NCBI GenBank assembly: GCA_032358255.1
Contig: JAULBX010009217.1
Location: 47,628-111,627 of the forward strand
Source: Heterotrichella gracilis
Taxonomy: Eukaryota; Sar; Xanthophyceae; Tribonematales; Xanthonemataceae
Direction: 5' to 3'
Length of the DNA stretch: 64,000 nt
Shown: in pieces, positions 34,601-45,327 of the stretch
How positions within the stretch are numbered: the first letter of the stretch is position 1
Layout of the letters: each line of letters opens with the position of its first letter
The notes under the pieces: model-generated
Told to the model about the DNA's origin: nothing
What the model saw: the letters and a program-made list of their open reading frames with translations, nothing else
The model's database searches: none
Position numbers and translations under genes: made by a program

Positions 34601-36642
34601 CGGCTCCACCCTCCCCATCATGTTGGCGGCGCCAACCCCCCTGCAGACCCCCGCCCCCGGTGACTGGGTCAAGCTGCGCAACGTGGGGGCGCTGGTGGTG
34701 CGGGGGCAGCTGCAGGTGGGTGGTGGTGGTGTGTGGGTGGGGGGGAGGCGTGGCCATGTGGTAGGGCAACAAAGCTGGCGATGCGAAGGATTGTGTTGTC
34801 CACTTAGGCAAAGTGCATAATTCTAATGAGGTAACGAGCTGCACTCCATGTTGCCCTCCCCATTGGTGGTGACCCGGCCCCTTATCTTCCCCCCCTTGCC
34901 CTCCCCAGCGTCACTTTTCTTGATATCTCATTGTAAATCACCAATATCCCCCCCTTTTTCCTCCCCAGGGCCTGTTCCTACCCAACAGCAAGTGGTCCCC
35001 CTGGCAGCCTGACCAGCAGGCACTGCGGGACTACAGCGCGAGGCAGGAGGCAAACAGGGTGGCAGGTACACAAACCCTAAACCCTAATTCATGAAACCCT
35101 AGATGTTGAAACCCTGCATGCAGATATAGTGACAGTGACAAGGGTGCCCAGAGGGCACTGCGGGACTACCAAGCCAGGCGGGATTGAAGCAGGGTGGCAA
35201 GTACACAAACCCTAAACCCTAAATCCGCAGCATTGTGGCAGGTACAAGGTTGAAACAGGCTGCACAATGCTTTGAACACACCCATATTGCTATAAATACA
35301 CGTATAATGGATGCATGAACGCATATATGTATGCATAGAGTGTCAGGTGCAAGCAGTGGTCAACCCCAATTCCCCGTACAACCCCATAACCCCCCACCCC
35401 ATGCGGGTCAGCTCACACCCCAACCCCCTCCCCCAACCCGCAGCCCTTGCCCCCTCCACATCCTCCGCCCTGGCCTCCACCACCACCTCCACCCTCCCCC
35501 ACACCACCCTGCGGTCGCTGCTGCTGGAGGCAGCCGCCGGCCGCCGCACCCCCCACCGGTGCTTGGTGCGGGTGCTGAGGCATTGGCCCAGCCAGGCGGG
35601 GGAGGTGGTGGGGGAGGGGGGCGAGCTGACGGGGGATAGCGCAGGTGAGGGTGGTGGTGGCGGTGTGGCGGGGGTGGTGGTGATAAGCCCACTTACTCAC
35701 TGTGACTCTTCCTCTGTTGGTTTGTACCTGAGTTGCTAACTGCCACAGTCCAGAAGAACACCAGGAAATGACCAAAAGCTGAAATGTAATGTAAAATCAG
35801 AACATCCAATACAACCTAAAAACATCGTATGCCTGCTTTATACTATCAAGTTATGTACCAACCCCACCTCCCTAACTTTACCTAAAACTCTACCATTCCC
35901 CCCCTGCCTCCAGCGCCCTCCCACATGTACGCCCTGGTACTGCACCTGGAGGACGCCACAGGGGAGGTGGACGCGATAGTGTGGGGGAAACAAGGGGAGG
36001 AGCTGTTCCAAGGCATACCTCCCCAGTACGCAGCCAGCACCCCCCTGGGGGCCGCCAGGCTGGATGCCATTCTCGCGCGCCTGACGCATGCAGGGTAAGG
36101 TCTTATGGTTTAGGGTTTAGGTCGCCTGATGCAGGGTATAGGTCACCTGATGCATGCAGGGTAGGCAGCCAGCACCCCCCTGGGGGCCGCCAGGCTGGAC
36201 GCCATCCTCGCGCGCCTGACGCGTGCATGGTAGGTTTGGCATGTCCGCATGCGCCATGGCCAGCACGGACCATACAGGCATTGTGTGCCACCTTTTAAAT
36301 CGGTGTACCCACTCCATCTGGAGTATTGTTTACGGTTCGATTGATCAACATCTAACAGTTCTGAGCGCCGGCGCCCCCTCCCTTGGGAGGGGACGCCCCT
36401 GGCTAGATGCATGCCTGCGCCTGTACTCCACACTTCGTCCTCCACACTTCATCTCCACTTGACCCTTACGTCCTAAACCCTGACCCTTACCCTAACCTTC
36501 CTCCTGCAGCGGCGAGCGCCCCTGGCTGGACGTGTGCCTGCGCCTGTTCTTCACACCCCCGGACGGCACCACCTCCCCCCTTGACCGCATGCGTGTGCGG
36601 CTGGTGGACACGCGCCTCAGGACAGACATGCTGGAGGCCTGA
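31636..36642 (+). CDS. POT1: POT1 telomere end-binding protein
   Basis: POT1 binds single-stranded telomeric DNA through OB folds, protecting ends and regulating telomerase. Eleven exons join in phase: 31636-31777, 32394-32548, 33047-33133, 33329-33502, 33761-33843, 34243-34318, 34569-34715, 34969-35065, 35444-35644, 35914-36094 and 36510-36642. They give 491 aa, close to plant POT1. OB1 (about 13-130) shows YIYTSLEACE, DLVCNVTLLD, GVELILFG, NPGDIIRLHRVQV and GFAFCMFEG. OB2 (about 165-300) shows RDFFDLVCQ, VWYVWDGT and GDWVKLRNV. The C-terminal part (TTLRSLLLEAA, HRCLVRVL, ALVLHLEDATGEVDAIVWG) matches the family's C-terminal OB fold. Stop is TGA. The introns hold several copies of neighbouring exon edges. 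Function is clear by family; the telomere repeat it binds is not shown. Confidence 0.9.
31881..31938 (+). repeat. Copy of POT1 exon 1 end in intron 1
   Basis: This is a 58-base copy of 31725-31782 with about five differences, including the splice donor (GGGGCACAGGTGGG). A third, more decayed copy may lie at 32089-32125. Confidence 0.85.
32671..32840 (+). repeat. Two decayed copies of POT1 exon 2 end in intron 2
   Basis: Sequence resembling 32487-32565 (CACCTGCCTCGCGTGCGC, then GGCTGCATAGGGTGCAGGTG) recurs at 32671-32760 and 32768-32840 with many changes, in order and with the donor region. Confidence 0.7.
34336..34412 (+). repeat. 12-mer tandem repeat in POT1 intron 6
   Basis: About six units of CTGATCATGCGC/CACTGATCATG occur in direct succession. 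Confidence 0.85.
35155..35225 (+). repeat. Copy of POT1 exon 8 end in intron 8
   Basis: A copy of 35021-35090. It repeats the exon end (GCACTGCGGGACTAC), the donor region (GGTGGCAAGTACAC) and the following AAACCCTAAACCCTAA motif, so exon edge and telomere-like motif were duplicated together. Confidence 0.85.
36120..36235 (+). repeat. Copies of POT1 exon 10 end in intron 10
   Basis: 36163-36235 repeats 36022-36098 (CAGCCAGCACCCCCCTGGGG, then CTCGCGCGCCTGACGC) with few changes. Two shorter copies of the donor area (CGCCTGATGCAGGGTA) lie at 36122 and 36149, next to GGTTTAGGGTTTAGG. Confidence 0.85.
36387..36430 (+). repeat. Copy of POT1 exon 11 start in intron 10
   Basis: GCCCCTGGCTAGATGCATGC, then CTGCGCCTGTACTCCAC resembles the exon 11 start at 36514-36555 (GCCCCTGGCTGGACGTGTGC). 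Confidence 0.75.
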
Positions 36643-37601
36643 ACGAAGTTGTAAACCCTTCAAGAGGGTATCGCTCCGGGTCATGGGGTGAACGAGGTCA
36701 TTGGTGGCATCGCCTCCCTCGTGGATGGCTATCGGGGCTGCTTGCGGGGCTGGATGCGTTACACAGGGGGCAGCTGCAGGGTGGGCGGGTGGGTGGCAGG
36801 ATGGCAGCCCCCTGGGGAGGATTGTATGGTATGCTGTTGACATCAGCAGTGCACCGGCGTTGGTTTGCAGTACTTTGCAGCGCACTGGCATTCGCCCACG
36901 CACTTGACAATGTAGCGGTATGAAGTGCCAGTGACGCACAGCTTGCACCGACCCTCAGCAATTGAATGCCGCGCAGCAGCAGCAAGTTGAAGGGCGGGTT
37001 ATTCATCATGAGGAATCTTCAAAGCGCTTGCCAAGGTTCAACAGTAGTTGGAGGGTATTCAGAGATTCTAGCGCTGTACAGTGTTTGCACATCTGGGGCT
37101 GGTGGCGCTATGCTATGCTACCAATGTGGCATGGGCTTTGAAAGAATGGACCATTCATGGTATAACGCCCCCATACACAGCTGCATACCACGAGCCAAAA
37201 GGGACAAATGCACAGGACAGGCAGACATTGGTGGAACTTGCAGCAGCAATCAGTGTAACATGCATGAGCCTTTTTGAACCAGCAAAGTACTTTGATATCC
37301 CATGGAGGTACAATACACGTACAGCACTAGGCCCTGGGTGTGCCTACCATGGCAGGGGGTGCAGTGTCCACCCAAATGCATGCATGTCTGACAACGTTTT
37401 TTCCTGAGATATTTTAAAAATATTTCAACAAATCTGACTTTTGTGCGGGAATGCTTGTAATAAAAATTTTTCTTCCATCTCCTCTCTGTTATAACATTGG
37501 CAATGAACCTGTGTATTCGCATGGGAAAACAATCTTGTCATCTCCGGACAAGATTTACGCCCCCTGATTGAGAGCTTCCACCCTCACCCAGAATTGAACT
37601 T
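36643..37601. other. Convergent intergenic region (3' UTRs)
   Basis: POT1 and the DUF3082 gene converge here. A TGTAA motif lies 8 bases after the POT1 stop (36650-36654) and another at about 37456. No coding or RNA gene was recognised. Confidence 0.45.
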
Positions 37602-39666
37602 TCACTGCTTGCTCTTTCGCTTGGCCTCCCTCTCCGCCCTGTCAAACGCGTTGCGCACGTCGCTGATGTCATCCGTCAGGCTGATGCGGCTGATGAGGTC
37701 ATCAACATCGTTGGGGGCGGTGGCATCGCCCTCAGCAGGGGGGGGGGTGTCGGGCTCTGGGGAGATGATCAGCTGCACACCCAGACCTGTTGGGGGAAAG
37801 GGGGCAAGGGGATCATGTGATGAAATTGGGAGTCGATGACACGCGCGGCGCTCTCCTGGTTACATGCATGTTCAGCAATGTGTGCTGCTGGGTGGGCCGT
37901 TAGGTTTGCATGAGCAGCGTCAAAGGGAGCTATTCCCTGGCATGGGTTTGAAGATCATGGAGAGCATATATTGTCAATCATCAGCTGCGCGCCCAGACCT
38001 GTGGGTTTCCACTGGAGAGAGCGCGCGGGCCAATGATCAGCAGATACTAAAGTGATTGCGGAATGAGCATGCGCGCAGCCCATGGCCTGAGATACTGTAC
38101 GCACTGTAATCTGCATGAAACATGCACTGCGTGGGTGTCAGGCAGTATGCTGGGCACCATCCATCCCCCACCCGGCCCCCATTCACCTGCCAGCCCACCC
38201 GCATCCCCGCACACATACGCTGGCCCCACCCCCCACCCCCCACCGCTCACCTGCCAGCCCCACCGCGTTTGCCGCGAAGATGAATGTGGCCAGATAGGTG
38301 AGCCCCGTGACGATGGTGCGCAGGGTGACCGTGATATTGCGGGCGGTGAAGTTGGAGGGGAGGTCCTGGCCGGAGAAGTAGCCGTCCACCCCTTGGGACA
38401 GCAGATACAGCAGCCAGGCGCCGGCACCAGCCTGTGCGCAGCCGCTGCAAGGGGGGAGATCCATGGGGGTTGTGTGTGTGAGGGGATGGTGCGGACTTGC
38501 AAGGGGGGGAATCAGGGTGGTGCTGCGGGTGTGTGTAAACCATGCAATTTACCAGCACATGCCAGGGCACAGCCGCTGCAGGGGAGAGGCATGTGTGGTA
38601 TGGGTGTCTTTGTGCGGGATAGGTAGAAGATGCAATTGCTAGGGGATAGTGAAGCAGATTGCGACTGTCTGTTGCGACACAGCATTACAATGTAAATAAA
38701 TCAAAGGAATAGGGTTTGGCTAGAAATATCAACGGGGGAATGTGCGCTGGCACTCGCATGGCGGGGAGGGCTTGAAAAAAGCAGAATACACAGTGTTTAG
38801 GGTTTAGGGTTTAGGATCTAGAGTACGCACATGAAGGCCTTGAGGGCGGTGGCCTTGCCCGGTGCGGGTGGCGGTGCGGGCTGCTCATCTTCATCGCTGC
38901 TGCTGGCCAGGCGCTGCAAGAAGGGTGCAGGGGAGGGGGGTCAAGGGAGGGGATGAAGGTGCACTTTGTGACAGGCGCAAGGACACCACCACCATGCACA
39001 CGCCAAGGGCAGAGTCTCAAGTGAGGCCACATAGCACAGTGGTCCATCACGATTCACAATGGCTGCCCTATGCGCGCCACTGCACAGGGTTTGAGTCCCA
39101 AGTCACAGGGTTTCTTCTTAAGGCCATGGGGTTTTCTTCGCTAGGGCCTGCCTACTTCGCCCGCCGCCTAAATAGTATAGACCCTAAACCGTAAAAACCC
39201 TCAACCTCCCCCCCACCTCGCTGGTTGCCTTCTCCACCCGCCGCCTGAAAACCCTGAACAGGAACAGCACGCACAGCACGATGTAGCCGATCCCGAACAA
39301 GTTCTTCACAACTTCGCCCCCCTCCCCAGGGTTGTAGGTTGCGAGCTCATCCGCCCATGCGGGGAGGGGGGTTAACAAGGGGAGGAGGGCGAGGAGCTCG
39401 AGGGCAGGAACGGGGGGCGGTGGGGGCTGGGGGGTGGGGTCGCTGCTGGGGTGGCGGGTGGCGTGGGTGAGGTGGTGGTGGTGGCGGGTGCGTGGGGGTG
39501 CGGGTAGGTGGTGGTGGTGTGTGCGGGGGGTGGTGGGGAGCAGGCGGAGGCGGGGGCTGAGGGTGGTGTGGTGGGTGTGGAGGCGGGTGGTGGTGGTGGG
39601 TATATGGGTGGCTGTGCTGGTGGAGGGGATGGCGGCTGCCACGGTGGGCGCGTAGCAGCTGCGCAT
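37602..39666 (-). CDS. DUF3082-family plastid membrane protein
   Basis: Exons 39217-39666, 38831-38913, 38251-38444 and 37602-37786 join in phase to 303 aa (TGA stop). The N-terminus from ATG 39666 is Thr/His/Pro/Arg-rich without acidic residues, like a chloroplast transit peptide. A hydrophobic LPLLTPLPAWADELATY follows, similar to a thylakoid transfer signal ending AxA. A membrane segment IGYIVLCVLFLFRVF, an acidic loop and the DUF3082 core follow: AFIGCAQAGAGAWLLYLLSQ, then NITVTLRTIVTGLTYLATF with INAVGL-like FAANAVGL. The tail is charged. The family is conserved in cyanobacteria and plastids and is of unknown function. A plastid membrane location is inference from the leader. Confidence 0.82.
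37972..38005 (-). repeat. Copy of a DUF3082-gene exon edge in an intron
   Basis: ATCATCAGCTGCGCGCCCAG, then ACCTGTGGG resembles the acceptor edge of the last exon (37766-37794, GATCAGCTGCACACCCAGAC). A further short copy of the exon edge at 38431-38458 lies at about 38560-38590. Confidence 0.65.
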
Positions 39667-41061
39667 GGTGCTGGTGGGGGGTGCGGCTGGTGTTGGTGGG
39701 GTGGGTGAGGTGGTGCCGGTGGTGCGTGGCTGGTTGGCACAGGTGGGGATTGCCTCCCAGAGGTTGTCTGTCCCAGGGATTATCGCAGGCTGATATGGTG
39801 ATTGGTCTGCATGGGCGGAGGTGGGGTGTATAGCTTGTGAAACGCCCAGACAGGCCAAACACCCTTTGCAAGGTACCCGTCACCCCGCATTTCCAACCGG
39901 CAATGCGTGCAAGAAGCAAGCACGTGTGGATACGTATGTCGACGTATTACCCTGACGGGTATACACAACCGAAAACCAACCTGGTGCAACTGTGTGGCCA
40001 AATGCATGCTAACTTTCGTCTAACACCCAAGACAAGCGGTACAACCCATACTACCGTAAAGCAACTGTTGCTGCTGTTGCAAAGACTCGACCCTGCAATA
40101 GTCGTCGACCCTGTGTTGGTCATCTTAGAACGGGTGTCGTGTGTGACAATGCATGCCCAATGCATGCATATGCGCCGTACCTAACCTAGGTCCGCAGTAG
40201 GGGAGGCCCGGTGCGCCTGTGCCATGTCGACAGACGTCATAAGCGTATGCCTGAGGATCTGTATTGTGTGTCAGGCGGTTTTCTCGTCTTTCTGTTTGAC
40301 CTTATGCTGTCTCAACTACATAAGAGGTTTCACTAGTGGTAGGGTGTTGGCAACACACCAATGGTGGCGTGAAAACGAGAGGGAAATGATGGTCAAGCCA
40401 GCAGCAAAGGGGAGTTTTTCAAGTCAGATAGTGGGTGCTAGCGCAGTTGCCGGCAGGCTTCGATGCTTGATGCCATTGCTGTCCACTAACGTCATGGACT
40501 GGCATTGCCATGGCGCATGCGCACTTGATGGCATGCCATGCCATTGAGTGATGCCACCGCACATAGCAATTCACTGCCTGGTGTCACCTTTGCACAACAT
40601 GCAGTCTCTAAACCTTACAAAGAATACCAGGGTTGCCCAGAAAATCAACAGGACCGTTTTAATCGTTAATTGACCCTGCTGGTCCCTGGCATAGCGATAG
40701 CCGCACACTACTTCTGCTAGGCCAGGAGATTGCACAACCTCGCCTGCCGCTACAGGTTTAATACCTAACTCATCATAATCATACACTACATAAATTAGGC
40801 TGTTATCAAAGTGAAGCACAATACTGGCATAGCCCGCCATCCAATTCCTGCCAATTGCATCCAGGGCCAAAACTGTTTCAACCACATGAAATGAAAATCG
40901 ATAAGAATGACGTTGAGGTCATTTGTGGGGAGGTTACATGCATTTTTGTCTTCTTCCTAAGAGGCTCTAACGAGCAATAAATACTGGATAATAGTAAATA
41001 AACAAGCCCAAGTAGGTGGCGCGCCTGTGCACCACCCAGCCTCCACCCGTTCCCCTCCAGC
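39667..41061. other. Intergenic region with one unassigned ORF
   Basis: This is upstream of the DUF3082 gene and downstream of the PMP3 gene. It holds the ORF at 40571-40885; otherwise nothing was recognised. Confidence 0.4.
40571..40885 (-). CDS. Unrecognised ORF or exon
   Basis: The frame looks protein-like (DNSLIYVVYDYDELGIKPVA, then AEVVCGYRYARDQQGQ) and ends at a stop at 40571. There is no ATG at its 5' end; an acceptor-like AACAG near 40876 suggests an internal exon. No family was recognised. Confidence 0.25.
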   Translation of the reverse strand: MVETVLALDAIGRNWMAGYASIVLHFDNSLIYVVYDYDELGIKPVAAGEVVQSPGLAEVVCGYRYARDQQGQLTIKTVLLIFWATLVFFVRFRDCMLCKGDTRQ

Positions 41062-41722
41062 CTAGACCTTGGCCATGGGTACTGTTGGTGGCGCGTCTGG
41101 GATTGCCTCCTTGTCTTTGCTGAAGTAGTTCATCACCTTGTTCCTGGTGGTGGAGCTGATGATTATGAACAGGGCAAAGATGACACCTGGGGAAGGGGGA
41201 GCCAAGGGCCAGGTCAGCCATACACATATTGCCTTGATTAAACCTCCCAATGGAACTCGTGCCATCATGTCACTTGGGCCCCATGTGATGACGCAAACTA
41301 TTCCTGACCGTAACGCGCATGGTTGTGATCAAAGCCATCATCATGCGCTGCCCATCCGGCCCCCCACAAGTCCCAGGTCCAGAGAGAAATGTATGCAATT
41401 ATATTTATTCTTTAGGCTGCGCCATCCCTAGTGCGCTCCTTCCTATACACACGGCAGGTTGGCACTGGGAGTCCAAAACATACTCCCACCTTGCGGGAGG
41501 CATGTAGGGCTGACTGCTACTCTGGCTGTGCTAGACCGCAAGCAACCCACCACCACGCTCACCTGGTATCCAGCCACACAACCACAGCACAAAGGCGATG
41601 AGGTATATGACCAGTGCTGGTTTCTCAAAGCTGTGCAGCTCCAGCATGACCGCCAGTGGGGGGATGAGCACCGCCAGCACCAGCTTGAGGTAGAAGAACC
41701 ACCTGGCCTCCTCAATGTCCAT
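41062..41722 (-). CDS. PMP3/UPF0057-type membrane proteolipid
   Basis: Exons 41563-41722 and 41062-41186 join in phase to 94 aa (TAG stop). PMP3-family proteins are small plasma-membrane proteolipids linked to salt and cold tolerance and membrane potential. The protein shows the two-helix family pattern: LVLAVLIPPLAVMLEL, a short loop, then LIAFVLWLCGWIPGVIFAL, with the IPP and GWIPG signatures in place. It has a longer N-terminus (MDIEEARWFFYLK) and a charged tail of about 30 residues (NYFSKDKEAIPDAPP) that minimal PMP3 proteins lack. Confidence 0.85.
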
Positions 41723-43309
41723 GGTGGAAGGGTGTGGAGGAGCCCGACTGCGGGGGGAATGGGGGGTGTGAGGGGTTGTGGGCGGAGTGGTGGGTGGTGA
41801 GGTTGTGGGTGGTGGCGTGGTGGGTGGGGTGGTGGGTGCATTATTGCTGGCTGAGAGCTGCAAATGTGCATGTGACACCACATTTGTGCACTTCAGCCTA
41901 TATTGTGAATATAGTGCAAACTTGCTCATTGGAGCTAGCATGCTGAGGACCAAAACCTGGGGTGAAGCTTGGCAGGCAAGGACTATGGGCACATGCAACC
42001 ACCATAGGAACCAGTTGTGGAGTACCCCTGCACAGAAAGTACATGCAACCAGGGACAGCACTGAATTACGGCGGAATCGCTGTCAATTGCCCAGGGAGTT
42101 TGAGGGGTTTGAAATAATGCATGCTTTTTTTTATAAGAATTTTTGGTTTCAAACTGCAATGAAAGAGCATGAGGTGTCAATTTGTGTACAATAACTGGGC
42201 CTGTTTGCTCTTTGTCCCTGGTTCTGTTGCAACGGACGGACACAACACCCCCAGTTGCACCATTCATTGCGTGGGATTGGATGGCTAACGGAAAAGATAG
42301 CTTCCCGTATGATAATGCACTACCAGTTCGACGAATACATACGGTATAAAATAACCAATGCGTGAAGTGAGAGCGTTTTCGCGCTAGGTTCTCTGTGCTT
42401 CACAACAGATGTGGGGCCAGCTGTTCAAACGTACCTGTTAGGTGTAAGGACGGCTGGCGGCCAGGATCGTGCTCGACACGGGGCGTGCCTTGGTTGGAAC
42501 ACAGAACTAGCGCCAATTCATAACGCTGCAACCTCGATCTTTGACTGATATGAGCAACAGACAGGTAAGTAAGATGGGTGGCTAAATGCTTTACCTTTTC
42601 GACAATAAATGGTATTATGATTTCTTTTACTTTTTGATTTTCGTTCCCAATATCTTTGTAAAGTCAGCAGAATTTCCACGCAAGGGTCTCTCACTAGGGT
42701 TCTGGCCGGCATACTGATGCAAGTGCTGCTGACAAAACATGCAAGGTGTAACGCAGTGCGACGTAACAAAGGAAAATAAGCAATACCGTTCCAACGCCAA
42801 TGCACAATCCTATCACAACGCTACGGTCATAATTACCACAACACGCCGTCATGTTCATATTGGTGGTGGTCAAAGCATGCTGCATGGCGCTGCATCGCAC
42901 TGGCTGTTCTCATGTGTCCCCGCATCCACCCTCTTGCTCAATCACAAATCCATAGTCCCATAGTGCTCCATGGCGCCCCGCAGCAGGCCCAACCATAACC
43001 AACATCAACTGGTGGATGCCCCTTCCAATATAGCACGCCGCCCCTAGCAAGTGCTCAAGTCCCCATGCGCAGGCCTCACTGGAGGCCAATATGGCTCGCT
43101 ACAGATTGGGCTGCACCAGGAGGTTCCTCCGCCATACCCCCCAGTCCGCTCCTTGAGCCTGGTATTGAGCCGAGTTGCATGCTCCAGGTGCACGCCACCC
43201 CTTGCTGCGCAGCTAAACCCATGGCAAGTGCTGCAGAACTATCGCCACCATGACCGATCACCATGGTGCATGCTGATGGCTGTAGTGCCCAATCACTGTG
43301 ATGTGATCA
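41723..43309. other. Intergenic region with a possible small membrane ORF
   Basis: This is upstream of the PMP3 gene and downstream of the DUF1279 gene. At 42694-42900 (-) a frame encodes one clear hydrophobic helix (SVVIGLCIGVGTVLLIFLCY). It lacks homology I can name and may be chance. No other signal was seen. Confidence 0.35.
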
Positions 43310-44710
43310 TTATGGTGCATGCCCTTTGCTGCTGGTGGCAGAGCTGGTAGCGGTGGCGGCGGTGGTGGTGGTAGTGCCTGTGGCTGCTGCCGGTCGGATG
43401 AGGCCCTGGCGCACAAGCAGCCTGCAGCGAGGGGGGCAGTTGCGTTCAGCGGGGGGAGGGGTGGTGTAACATTGCGTTGGAAAGGGCAATGGGCAATGGT
43501 CAGTGGAGGACCCATGCAATAGGCGGCATGCTGCCAGGAGATGCTGCAATATTGAGTGGTAAGCGCAGGCTGAATTGTTCAGCGCGGTTCAGCATGCTTG
43601 ACAATTTCGCCTCATCGATTCCGTCCACACGCTGTATACCACAGTAAAAAAGGGTATAGCTGAAACCATTAGGGCCAACTCCAGGGATGTTCCAGGGATC
43701 ATGCTCCGCAGTTCACTGGATCAATGACTCCACCCAACACCTCCACTACGGTACCTCACCCCCCTCACCTGTGCACCGCGGGCGTGACCGTGACTGTTAT
43801 GGCCCCCCAGTGCATAATTGTAACCCTATTTCGGGGATTATGGCCCTATGCTGTCTCCTAACTCCACGCCATACACCTCTAACACCCACCACACAGCAAT
43901 TCATCCCCTCACCTGTGCACCGCGGGTGTGACTGTGACTGTTATGGCCCCCCTGACAGGGAACAGCGCCTTGTTGCACACAAAGGCAAGCAGCAGCGCGG
44001 AGCCGCCACCCGCAACAGTGCTCTCAAACCAGCCAGGCTCTGCGTTTGGGTTGGCGGCTGCGGGGCGGGGGGTGTGGTGGTTGCGGTTGGGAAAGCATCG
44101 CCAACTGGTGAAACGGTACTGGACATGCGCAATGCTGATGAGCTGCCGATGTCTTTTAGATGTGGTGAAGGGCACTAAGTGTGCATATCTGTGAGGAGGC
44201 TTTCTGTATTTAATGAATTACAATGCAGATGGCTGTTGTCATATGAAAGTATACCCCCTCGCAGGCTAGATGGCATGGCATGTGATGGATTGGACATCTT
44301 TTGAACCCCATCAGACGTGCACTACCTAGTCCCCTTACCACCCCACGCCACCTACCTCCCATTAGCCCCACCCGCTCCAAAGTGCCTCGCACATCCAACT
44401 TGTTGCGTGCAGCCACATAGCAGCCTGCATCACATGGGGCAAATCATCAAAATGGACTCAACCAGCAGAGCACAAGCTCCTTTGTGTGAGTACAGCAAAA
44501 GCTACGTATATTACTACGTATATTCAAAATAGTGGTCACGTGCCGGTGCGCTGCATATCTATACGGATGGGTGTGCATGCTTATATGCATGCATTGTGCA
44601 TCCTTGCATGCCGCCGCCCCACCTCCCAACGCGGCGAAGTAGACTCCGAAGTGCACCCCCATCGCCACCTTGCCATATTTTCTGAAAAGCTCCCGGGTTC
44701 GGGAAGCCAT
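43310..44710 (-). CDS. DUF1279/FAM210-domain membrane protein
   Basis: Exons 44623-44710, 44356-44424, 43913-44057 and 43310-43421 join in phase to 137 aa (TAA stop). DUF1279 (FAM210) proteins are small organelle membrane proteins; animal members are mitochondrial. The domain shows ELFRKYGKVAMGVHFGVYFA, then LDVRGTLERVGLMG and the second helix GGSALLLAFVCNKALFPVRG followed by AITVTVTPAVHR. The domain fills nearly the whole protein, leaving a Thr/Ala/Ser-rich tail. There is no obvious long targeting peptide before the domain. The gene is divergent from the GET2-like gene. Confidence 0.87.
43761..43811 (-). repeat. Near-perfect copy of DUF1279 exon 3 end in intron 3
   Basis: 48 bases match 43905-43955 with two differences, including the splice donor (CCTCACCTGTGCACCGCGGG on plus). 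This is the youngest-looking exon-edge copy in the window. Confidence 0.9.
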
Positions 44711-45327
44711 GGCGGTGGCGGGGAGCGGCGGTGGTGGTGGCGATGCGCCTTGGTTACTGCCCGGTTGTAAGCATGCGTGTGAGGTGCATAGGCACACGTT
44801 TAGAAAGGAAAACGAAAAGAGGCGATAGCCCAACTGTCCAGCAGTGAAGGGAGACTGCCTGTGTGAATGATGTCGTGCCGGGAGGTACCGTACTCGTGTT
44901 GATGGGTTATACACTACAGAGCAGGGTTAGCCTACGGTGCGTTATATATCTTGATGGGCGATAAAGGTGAACGACTTCCTCTCCCGGTATATAGACCCCT
45001 CGCAAGCAACAACACCCATACATACACAGAGTTCGAGTTCCATATACACCACGGCTTGTACGTCGATAGTATTTGTTGGTTTCAAAGCAACCACGTTTTG
45101 CGTGCCAACAAGCAGGTGTCGGTTTGCCCATTGGGCAGGTGTACATCACGACTGATTTCATAGGAAGTCATAGCAAACGTATAAGGTTTTGTTTTCTATC
45201 AGAAGTAGGCTTGACTCGGTTGGATTGAGTTTTGACCTTCAATTCCAGATTGGCGCATATGCATGCATTATGAATGCATGCGTAAGGTGACTGCAACAAC
45301 CCCCAAACCGCCGCCAACGCCGCCGAA
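44711..45327. other. Divergent promoter region of DUF1279 and GET2-like genes
   Basis: This 0.6-kb region separates two outward-reading genes, so shared or adjacent promoters are expected. TGCATGCATTATGAATGCATGC near 45256-45281 is a short imperfect palindrome. No gene was recognised. Confidence 0.45.

Noticed and set aside
35343-35549. GC-rich minus-strand ORFs over POT1 exon 9
   Set aside because: Low-complexity Val/Gly/Glu shadow of a real plus-strand exon that fits POT1.
39434-39708. Plus-strand Val/Gly/Trp-rich ORFs
   Set aside because: Shadow of the His/Thr/Pro-rich transit peptide of the DUF3082 gene on the other strand.
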